Positions 58,106 through 64,000 of a stretch of DNA of 64,000 bases are shown here, piece by piece. The stretch covers positions 4,315,501 through 4,379,500 of the forward strand of contig NZ_CP015849.1 of assembly GCF_001654495.1 (NCBI RefSeq). The letters are read 5' to 3'. This DNA is from Streptomyces sp. SAT1 (lineage in GTDB: Bacteria; Actinomycetota; Actinomycetes; Streptomycetales; Streptomycetaceae). The notes beneath the pieces were generated by a model. The model searched no databases, was not told the origin of the DNA, and saw only the letters and a list, made by a program, of their open reading frames with translations. The translations under genes were made by a program, and so were the position numbers. Position 1 is the stretch's first letter. Each line of letters opens with the position of its first letter.

Positions 58106-59728
58106 ATGGCGAAGATCCTGAAGTTCGACGAGGACGCCCGTCGCGCCCTTGAGCGCGGCGTCAACAAGCTTGCCGACACGGTGAAGGTGACGATCGGTCC
58201 CAAGGGCCGCAACGTCGTCATCGACAAGAAGTTCGGCGCCCCGACCATCACCAACGACGGCGTCACCATCGCCCGCGAGGTCGAGATCGAGGACCCGTAC
58301 GAGAACCTCGGTGCCCAGCTGGTGAAGGAGGTGGCGACCAAGACCAACGACATCGCGGGTGACGGCACCACCACCGCCACCGTGCTCGCCCAGGCGCTCG
58401 TGCGCGAGGGCCTGAAGAACGTCGCGGCCGGTGCCTCCCCGGCGCTGCTGAAGAAGGGCATCGACGCCGCGGTCAAGGCCGTCTCGGACGACCTGCTCGC
58501 CTCGGCCCGCCCGATCGACGAGAAGTCCGACATCGCCGCCGTGGCCGCGCTGTCCGCCCAGGACCAGCAGGTCGGCGAGCTGATCGCCGAGGCGATGGAC
58601 AAGGTCGGCAAGGACGGTGTCATCACCGTCGAGGAGTCCAACACCTTCGGTCTGGAGCTGGACTTCACCGAGGGCATGGCCTTCGACAAGGGCTACCTGT
58701 CCCCGTACTTCGTCACCGACCAGGAGCGTATGGAGGCCGTCCTCGACGACCCGTACATCCTGATCAACCAGGGCAAGATCTCCTCCATCGCGGACCTGCT
58801 CCCGCTGCTGGAGAAGATCATCCAGGCGAACGCCTCCAAGCCCCTGCTGATCATCGCCGAGGACGTCGAGGGCGAGGCCCTGTCGACCCTGGTGGTCAAC
58901 AAGATCCGCGGCACCTTCAACGCCGTCGCGGTGAAGGCCCCCGGCTTCGGCGACCGCCGCAAGGCGATGCTCCAGGACATGGCCGTCCTCACCGGCGCCA
59001 CCGTCATCTCCGAGGAGGTCGGCCTCAAGCTCGACCAGGTCGGCCTGGACGTGCTCGGCTCCGCCCGCCGCATCACCGTCACCAAGGACGACACCACCAT
59101 CGTCGACGGTGCCGGCAAGAAGGACGAGGTCGAGGGCCGCATCGCGCAGATCAAGGCCGAGATCGAGACCACCGACTCCGACTGGGACCGCGAGAAGCTC
59201 CAGGAGCGCCTCGCGAAGCTGGCCGGCGGCGTGTGCGTGATCAAGGTCGGCGCCGCCACCGAGGTGGAGCTGAAGGAGAAGAAGCACCGTCTGGAGGACG
59301 CCATCTCCGCGACCCGCGCCGCGGTCGAGGAGGGCATCGTCTCCGGTGGTGGCTCCGCCCTGGTGCACGCCGTGAAGGTCCTGGAGGGCAACCTCGACAA
59401 GACCGGCGACGAGGCCACCGGTGTCTCGGTCGTCCGCCGCGCCGCCGTCGAGCCGCTGCGCTGGATCGCGGAGAACGCCGGCCTGGAGGGCTACGTCATC
59501 GTCTCCAAGGTCGCCGAGCTGGAGAAGGGCAGCGGTTACAACGCCGCCACCGGTGAGTACGGCGACCTGGTCAAGGCCGGCGTCATCGACCCGGTCAAGG
59601 TCACCCGCTCCGCCCTGGAGAACGCCGCCTCCATCGCCTCCCTCCTGCTGACGACCGAGACCCTGGTCGTCGAGAAGAAGGAAGAGGAAGAGCCGGCCGC
59701 GGGCCACGGCCACGGCCACGCCCACTGA
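58106..59728 (+). CDS. groEL: Chaperonin GroEL
   Basis: A 540-aa ATP-dependent chaperonin. The ATP-binding motif is GDGTTTAT (85-92), and the family signature lies around AAVEEGIVSGGGSALVHAVK. The C-terminus is His-rich (EEPAAGHGHGHAH) rather than the usual Gly/Met tail, as in the GroEL1 of actinobacteria. Streptomyces normally also carry a stand-alone groEL2. I chose the ATG at 58106 (MAKILKFDEDARR), since an earlier in-frame ATG at 58064 would add an atypical N-terminus. A strong terminator follows. Confidence 0.97.
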   Translation: MAKILKFDEDARRALERGVNKLADTVKVTIGPKGRNVVIDKKFGAPTITNDGVTIAREVEIEDPYENLGAQLVKEVATKTNDIAGDGTTTATVLAQALVREGLKNVAAGASPALLKKGIDAAVKAVSDDLLASARPIDEKSDIAAVAALSAQDQQVGELIAEAMDKVGKDGVITVEESNTFGLELDFTEGMAFDKGYLSPYFVTDQERMEAVLDDPYILINQGKISSIADLLPLLEKIIQANASKPLLIIAEDVEGEALSTLVVNKIRGTFNAVAVKAPGFGDRRKAMLQDMAVLTGATVISEEVGLKLDQVGLDVLGSARRITVTKDDTTIVDGAGKKDEVEGRIAQIKAEIETTDSDWDREKLQERLAKLAGGVCVIKVGAATEVELKEKKHRLEDAISATRAAVEEGIVSGGGSALVHAVKVLEGNLDKTGDEATGVSVVRRAAVEPLRWIAENAGLEGYVIVSKVAELEKGSGYNAATGEYGDLVKAGVIDPVKVTRSALENAASIASLLLTTETLVVEKKEEEEPAAGHGHGHAH

Positions 59729-59743
59729 TCGCTCCGCTGAACC

Positions 59744-59781
59744 GACGGCGCCCGGTCCCCTTCGGGGGGCTGGGCGCCGTC
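59744..59781 (+). terminator. Terminator after groEL
   Basis: A 10-bp perfect stem (59744-59753 with 59772-59781) continues inward with mostly paired GC to a ttc loop. It lies 15 nt after the groEL stop. Confidence 0.88.
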
Positions 59782-59846
59782 GTCTCTGTGGCTTGCCGGA
59801 TTCTCCCCGTCCGCGTGCGGGGGAGGCGTGCCGTTCGATCCGCCGG

Positions 59847-60284
59847 TCACTTCCCCTCGACGGCTGCGGCGGCCACGACGGCCCACACGCCCTTGCCCGG
59901 CGCGCCGGGACGCGGGGCCACACCCCACTCCTTGGCGAGGGCCGCGACCAGGACCAGTCCCCGCCCGCCGTCCGCCTCAGCCGCCGGGTCCCCGTCCGTG
60001 CACGCCTCCCGCACGACGGGCAACCGCTCGCCCCGGGTGTCGTGCACCTCGATCCTGACCTGGTCGTCGCCGTCTCGCCGGGACAGGCGCAACTCGGCGT
60101 CCCGGCCCGGCACCCGGCCGTGAGTGACGGCGTTGGCGGCCAGCTCGGCGACGATCAGCTCGACGGTGTCGTGCACCGGTGTGCCGTACGGCCAGCCCCA
60201 GGCGTCCATCTGCTGAGAGGCGAGCCGCCGGGCCAGCCGGGCACCACGGGGCGTGGCGGTGAAACGGAGAGCGAAGGTGGTCAT
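59847..60284 (-). CDS. Anti-sigma-factor-like ATP-binding protein (HATPase, WhiJ-type module 2)
   Basis: A 145-aa HATPase with the N-box LIVAELAANAVTHGRVPGRD, VRIEVHDTRGERLPVVREA and ADGGRGLVLVAALAKEWGV. It is paralogous to 6110-6577. I chose the ATG at 60284 (MTTFALRFTATPRGARLARR); the frame continues to 60491 with unlikely sequence. It is divergent from the XRE gene of the same module. Confidence 0.82.
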   Translation of the reverse strand: MTTFALRFTATPRGARLARRLASQQMDAWGWPYGTPVHDTVELIVAELAANAVTHGRVPGRDAELRLSRRDGDDQVRIEVHDTRGERLPVVREACTDGDPAAEADGGRGLVLVAALAKEWGVAPRPGAPGKGVWAVVAAAAVEGK

Positions 60285-60569
60285 GACCCTGAGCGTTCCG
60301 CCTCCAACACCCCTCTGACCAGCCACGACACCTCTACAGTCACCCGCTGTGGGGTCGGGCCGACCCGCTGTCGGGGTTGTCGCCCTCGCGGACCGTGGTG
60401 CGGATTCCGGCACGGGGTGCTCCGGAGTGCGGGAACGGGCATGCTGGGTGAGGAAAGCTCGTGGCGAAAGACCTTCACTCCCTGGAGTCAACTTCTCCTG
60501 TTCCCCACCCCGTTGACGTGGGCGAGTCCTACCCTGCGGCTACGCACAGCAGCCGAAGGGGGCGAGCGG

Positions 60570-61412
60570 ATGGACACCGGCGCGGACTCGGGCACGGGTA
60601 CGGAGGAGGCGGAGACCGGCGGGGACTTCCTGCGCTGCTTCGGCCGCCAGATCAAGCTGCTGCGCGAGGCCCGCGCACTCACCCAGGCGCGGCTGGGAGA
60701 TCTGGTGGGCTACGGCGAGGCCCAGATCGCCGCCGTCGAGCAGGGGCGCCGCATCCCCAAGCCGGACCTGATCGACGCGCTGGACCGGGCGTTGAACGCG
60801 GGAGGGGTGCTGGTCGCCATGAAGGGAGAGGTGGCGAAGGCCAGGTATCCGTCGTTCTTCCGCCGGTACGTGCAGCTTGAGGCCGAGGCTGTGGAACTGC
60901 ACGCCTATATCAACCACGTGGTCAAGGGCCTGTTGCAGACGGAGGAGTACGCGCGGGCGGTCTTCCGGATGTGGCGGCCGTTGCTGGATGAGGGGGATAT
61001 CGAGCAGGGCGTGGCAGCGCGCCTTGCGCGCCAGAAGTTGTTCGCCCGACGTCCGGCCCCACTGCTGAGCTTCGTCATCGACGAGCATGTTCTCCGGCGG
61101 CCGCTGGGCGGGCCTCAGATCCAGCGTGGCCAGTTGGAACAGCTTCTGCTCTACGGTCATCAGCGCAACGTCGAGATGCAGATCATGCCGATGAACCGGG
61201 AGGAGCATGCCGGTCTTTCCGGGCCGTTCACATTGATCCATTCACAGAAGCAGCGCAGGATGGCCTACATGGAGGTGCAGGGCGTCAGCGCCTTGCACGC
61301 GGATCCGAAGAAGGTCAGCCCGCTGGAAGCGACTTATGGCGTCCTGCGCGCACAGGCGCTGACTCCACGTGATTCCCTGGCCTTCATCGAGAAGCTGTTG
61401 GGAGAGCTATGA
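60570..61412 (+). CDS. XRE-family WhiJ-like regulator (module 2, intact)
   Basis: A 280-aa DNA-binding protein. The HTH is in IKLLREARALTQARLGDLVG and IAAVEQGRRIPKPDLIDALD, followed by the DUF5753-like domain (HVVKGLLQTEEYARAVFRMW; RQKLFARRPAPLLSFVIDEH) ending ALTPRDSLAFIEKLLGEL. It is intact, unlike its paralogue at 6724-7580. I chose the ATG at 60570 with GAAGGGGG upstream; the frame is open from 59793. It overlaps DUF397 by ATGA. Relatives affect aerial growth and antibiotic production. Confidence 0.87.
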   Translation: MDTGADSGTGTEEAETGGDFLRCFGRQIKLLREARALTQARLGDLVGYGEAQIAAVEQGRRIPKPDLIDALDRALNAGGVLVAMKGEVAKARYPSFFRRYVQLEAEAVELHAYINHVVKGLLQTEEYARAVFRMWRPLLDEGDIEQGVAARLARQKLFARRPAPLLSFVIDEHVLRRPLGGPQIQRGQLEQLLLYGHQRNVEMQIMPMNREEHAGLSGPFTLIHSQKQRRMAYMEVQGVSALHADPKKVSPLEATYGVLRAQALTPRDSLAFIEKLLGEL

Positions 61413-61615
61413 AGGCAAGCAGCCCGGATTCCGCTGTTGGCGAGCTGCGATGGTTCAAAAGCAGTTACAGCGCGGGCGACGGCGGTGACTGTGTCGAGGT
61501 CGCGGACGCCGGTGCCGTCGTGCTGATCCGTGACTCCAAGCGGCCCGAGGAAGCGTTTCTGTCCGTGGGCTCCGGCCAGTGGGCCGCGTTCGTACGGATG
61601 ACGGTGCGCGGTTGA
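61409..61615 (+). CDS. DUF397 protein (WhiJ-type module 2)
   Basis: A 68-aa protein with the standard single motif (LRWFKSSYSAGDGGDCVEVA) and VLIRDSKRPEEAFLSVGSGQ. It is translationally coupled to the XRE gene (ATGA) and followed by a terminator. It is the normal form of the duplicated gene at 7577-7828. Confidence 0.88.
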   Translation: MKASSPDSAVGELRWFKSSYSAGDGGDCVEVADAGAVVLIRDSKRPEEAFLSVGSGQWAAFVRMTVRG

Positions 61616-61648
61616 CGTAGGCGCAGGCGCAGGCGCAGGGATTCTCGT

Positions 61649-61684
61649 CGGATGCCCGGTCCCCTCGAAGGGGCCGGGCATCCG
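61649..61684 (+). terminator. Terminator after DUF397 (module 2)
   Basis: An 11-bp stem (61649-61659 with 61674-61684), a bulged t, then cccc/gggg and a tcgaa loop, 33 nt after the stop. A small ggcgca repeat precedes it. Confidence 0.85.
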
Positions 61685-61832
61685 GCGTCGTACGGCCGCC
61701 GCGGCGATCGAATTCCCGTGCGCATTGGTCTGGACCTATGTGCGCGGGCATGGCTAGGCTGCGAACGCATCACGCCATCTCTGCTGAAAACCGACTGCAT
61801 GTCACCATGCCTTCGCAGATGAGGAGTTGTCC

Positions 61833-62054
61833 GTGAAAAGACGCATCGCCCTGGCTGCCGCGACCCTCGCCGCAGCGGTCGCCCTCCCCCTCACCGCCAC
61901 CACCTCCGCCCAGGCCAGCGCCTGGCACTTCCAGGGCGCCTACCCGAGCGCCGCCGCCTGCGACGAGGCCGGCAAGGCGGGCGTGCTCCTGTGGGGGCCG
62001 CTCTTCGTGTGCAGCCCCGGCGGACAGGGCTGGTACAACCTCTACGTCCACTGA
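61833..62054 (+). CDS. Small secreted protein
   Basis: A 73-aa precursor with a clear Sec signal peptide (VKRRIALAAATLAAAVALPL, cleavage near SAQA-SA) and a mature peptide of about 45 residues with two cysteines (AAACDEAGKAG; LFVCSPGGQGWYNLYVH), probably one disulfide. The GTG at 61833 has GAGGAG six bases upstream. A TTG at 61827 is in the same frame but less likely. Similar small secreted proteins occur in Streptomyces, without known function. Confidence 0.75.
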   Translation: MKRRIALAAATLAAAVALPLTATTSAQASAWHFQGAYPSAAACDEAGKAGVLLWGPLFVCSPGGQGWYNLYVH

Positions 62055-62104
62055 CGCTCCCGGGGCGGCCGGGTGCCGGGGGGCCGGCCGCCCCGCCCGG
62101 GGGC

Positions 62105-62812
62105 TCAGTGCTCCAGCTCGTCCAGCGCGCCCAACTGCTGCATCAGACCCAGGTGGTCGCGCTGCCACCAGAGTTCGGCGAAGGTGCCGTGCGGGCCGCG
62201 GCGGAAGACGGTCGTGCCGGTCATGGCGACCCGCCGGCCCGTGGGCGCGATCCCCAGGAACTCCCCGCGGTGGACGGCGTCCCACCGCCAGCGGGCGCAG
62301 GCGCGCTCGCCCTGGGTCAGCACGTCCTCGACGGTGAAGACGGCGTCGAAGGCGTCGCGCCACATCCGGCACTCGCGCCGGATCGCGTCCAGGCCGATGG
62401 TGTCCTGCGGATTGACCGGATCATGGCTGTGGCAGTCCTCGTCGACCAGGTCGTTGAGCGGGGACAGCGCACCGGCGGCCGTCAGCGTCCCGAAGAACCG
62501 GCGCACCGCCGACTCGGAGAACTGCTCGTCCCGTACGACCTCCAGGTCGGTGAAGACCGGCAGCTCGTCGCAGAGCGCGACCATGCGGCGGAAGACCTCG
62601 TCCGTCTCCGGCAGGTTCGAGGTGCGCATCGCCTCCTCGTACGAGGGGAACTCCACCAGTTCCACCACGTGGGCGCCGTCCGAGCGGTCCCTGCCGACCA
62701 GCGCGTGCGTGGCGGACCGCTGTCCGCCGGTCCGCTCGGCCCAGGTGTCCAGCAGCCGGTCCAGCTCGTCCCACCGGCTCGTCCTGCACTCGATGAGCTG
62801 TACGAAGGTCAT
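62105..62812 (-). CDS. Two-domain protein: ABM-like plus SnoaL-like
   Basis: A 235-aa protein. The first 100 residues (MTFVQLIECRTSRWDELDRL; HVVELVEFPSYEEAMRTSNL) look like a small ferredoxin-like/ABM domain. The C-terminal 130 (AVRRFFGTLTAAGALSPLND; HDPVNPQDTIGLDAIRRECR; GRRVAMTGTTVFRRG) match SnoaL-like/NTF2 ester-cyclase folds. The SnoaL part could bind or cyclise a small molecule; no catalytic claim is made. It converges with the small secreted gene and lies downstream of the SDR on the same strand, 135 nt away. Confidence 0.7.
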   Translation of the reverse strand: MTFVQLIECRTSRWDELDRLLDTWAERTGGQRSATHALVGRDRSDGAHVVELVEFPSYEEAMRTSNLPETDEVFRRMVALCDELPVFTDLEVVRDEQFSESAVRRFFGTLTAAGALSPLNDLVDEDCHSHDPVNPQDTIGLDAIRRECRMWRDAFDAVFTVEDVLTQGERACARWRWDAVHRGEFLGIAPTGRRVAMTGTTVFRRGPHGTFAELWWQRDHLGLMQQLGALDELEH

Positions 62813-62946
62813 GACGCCGCCGCCTTCCGGCCGCCCGGCCCCGTCGCGCCCGGGGCTTCCACCCGCCGGGTTCCCGCCGGGGCGGCGCCGTCACGTCCGC
62901 GCGCCGACCGCTTCCGCCGCCGGGGCGGCCCGCGTACGGTCCGTGC

Positions 62947-63720
62947 TCACCGCGGTCCGTACTTGCGGCCCGTCTTCGAGGTCACCCCGCCCAGCAGACC
63001 GCGCGGGGTGACCTTGACCAGGCCCATCAGCGCCTTGTAGCGGGGGTCGGGGACCGAGACGGTCCGGCCGCGGGCCAGATCCGCCAGCGCCGCCGCGACC
63101 AGCTTGTCCGCGTCCAGCCACATCCAGCCGGGGATGTTGTCCGTGCCCATGCCTGCCCGCTGATGGAACTCGGTGCGCACGAAGCCGGGGCACAGCGCCA
63201 TCAGCCGTACGCCGCTGCCGGCCAGGTCCCGCGCCGCGCCCTGGGTGAACTGCACGACCCACGCCTTGGACGCCCCGTAGGTGCCGCGCGGCACGAACGC
63301 CGCCACCGAGGCCACGTTCACCACGCCGCCCCGGCCGCGCTCGCGCATCGCCGCGGTCGCCGCCGACGTCAGCCGCAGCACCGCCTCGATGTGCACCTTG
63401 AGCATCCTCAGCTCGTCGGCCATCGGCACGTCGAGATAGCGGCCCTTGTTGCCGAAGCCGGCATTGTTGACCAGCAGGTCGACCGGGTTCTTCCGGTCGC
63501 CCAGCCGGGCCGCGACCGTCTCGATGCCCTCATCGGACGCCAGGTCGGCCGACAGCACCTCGGCCTCGATGCCGTGCCGGTCGTGCAGCTCGGTCGCCTG
63601 CTCCGTCAGCCGCGCGGTGTCCCGCGCCACCAGGACGAGGTTGTGCCCGTCCGCCGCCAGCCGCCGCGCGAACGCGGCGCCGATGCCCGCGGTCGATCCC
63701 GTAATCAGAGCCGTTGTCAT
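62947..63720 (-). CDS. Short-chain dehydrogenase/reductase (SDR)
   Basis: A 257-aa classical SDR. The cofactor motif is ITGSTAGIGAAF (NADP-type by the R following in RRLAADGHNLVLVARD), with NNAGFGNKG and the catalytic S-Y-K in NVASVAAFVPRGTYGASKAW. The substrate is unknown. The start is the ATG at 63720. It may be co-transcribed with the ABM/SnoaL gene. Confidence 0.88.
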   Translation of the reverse strand: MTTALITGSTAGIGAAFARRLAADGHNLVLVARDTARLTEQATELHDRHGIEAEVLSADLASDEGIETVAARLGDRKNPVDLLVNNAGFGNKGRYLDVPMADELRMLKVHIEAVLRLTSAATAAMRERGRGGVVNVASVAAFVPRGTYGASKAWVVQFTQGAARDLAGSGVRLMALCPGFVRTEFHQRAGMGTDNIPGWMWLDADKLVAAALADLARGRTVSVPDPRYKALMGLVKVTPRGLLGGVTSKTGRKYGPR

Positions 63721-63816
63721 GGCGAAAGGTTAGTGGTCCGGAGTGCGCGTCCCCGATCCCCACACAGGGCCCGCCGATCGGTGGAGGAGCGGTGCGCCGG
63801 CACCGGACGGGACCCG

Positions 63817-64000
63817 TCAGCCCGCCGTGTCCGCCGTGTCCGTCGCGTACTTGTCCGCGTACCGGCGCGCCGAGGCCAGGGACTCCGGGTGCAGCGCCGC
63901 ACCGGCCGCCAGCAGCCGCGGCAGCAGGGCGCGCTCGGTGGTGCTCGCCCGGAACTGGAGCGCCACGGTCACGTCGTGGTCCGGGCGGTGCACGATCCGC
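63817..64000 (-). CDS. C-terminal end of an unidentified gene
   Basis: The last 60 codons of a gene on the minus strand run off the window edge (RIVHRPDHDVTVALQFRAST; LPRLLAAGAALHPESLASAR; YADKYATDTADTAG). I do not recognise the family from this part. Confidence 0.5.
   Translation of the reverse strand, partial: RIVHRPDHDVTVALQFRASTTERALLPRLLAAGAALHPESLASARRYADKYATDTADTAG

Noticed and set aside
1..64000. Prophage, insertion sequence or biosynthetic gene cluster
   Set aside because: No integrase, transposase, structural phage gene, PKS/NRPS or cluster-like run of tailoring genes was found.

Overview
This window is high-GC actinobacterial chromosome and almost certainly Streptomyces. The evidence is very high GC, frequent GTG starts, the gene order around the ribosomal-protein operons, two XRE/DUF397/ATPase (WhiJ-type) modules, a groES-groEL operon with two CIRCE boxes, and LL-DAP-type cell-wall genes. 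Most of it is conserved core chromosome. No prophage, insertion sequence, CRISPR array, rRNA or biosynthetic gene cluster was seen.

Layout. 1-8 kb is accessory: the end of gdhA, a divergent MFS exporter/MarR pair, an SMC/OLD-like ATPase with a PIN-domain partner (a possible undescribed two-gene system), an HTH/zinc-ribbon protein, and a first WhiJ-like module whose XRE gene is frameshifted and whose DUF397 gene carries an internal duplication. 8.3-25 kb is the S10-spc-alpha ribosomal block (rpsJ to rplO, secY, adk, map, infA, rpmJ, rpsM, rpsK, rpoA, rplQ), then truA. Strong hairpins divide it between rpsQ and rplN and between rplO and secY. 26-29 kb holds a UDP-sugar dehydrogenase, a polyprenol-phosphate-type glycosyltransferase and a membrane-anchored protein. 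29-47.7 kb carries rplM-rpsI and envelope-precursor genes (glmM, glmS, alr, with coaA, acpS and nnr), a SpoIIE-type phosphatase, and the t6A tRNA-modification genes tsaE, tsaB and tsaD with rimI.

47.7-57.4 kb is more plastic. It holds an aberrant tRNA-Gly-like gene with its own promoter and terminator, a GH3 glycosidase remnant lacking its catalytic domain, an LCP ligase, about 1 kb of degenerate repeats, a TetR/MFS pair with a clear operator, MscL with a C-terminal zinc ribbon, a methyltransferase, and two tandem polysaccharide-deacetylase lipoproteins. 57.5-64 kb contains groES-groEL, an intact second WhiJ-like module, a small secreted protein, a SnoaL-like protein, an SDR and a truncated gene at the window edge.

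The item most worth following up is the tRNA-Gly-like gene at 47774-47843. It keeps the known glycyl-tRNA synthetase identity elements but has a non-canonical T-loop, so it may serve something other than ordinary translation.
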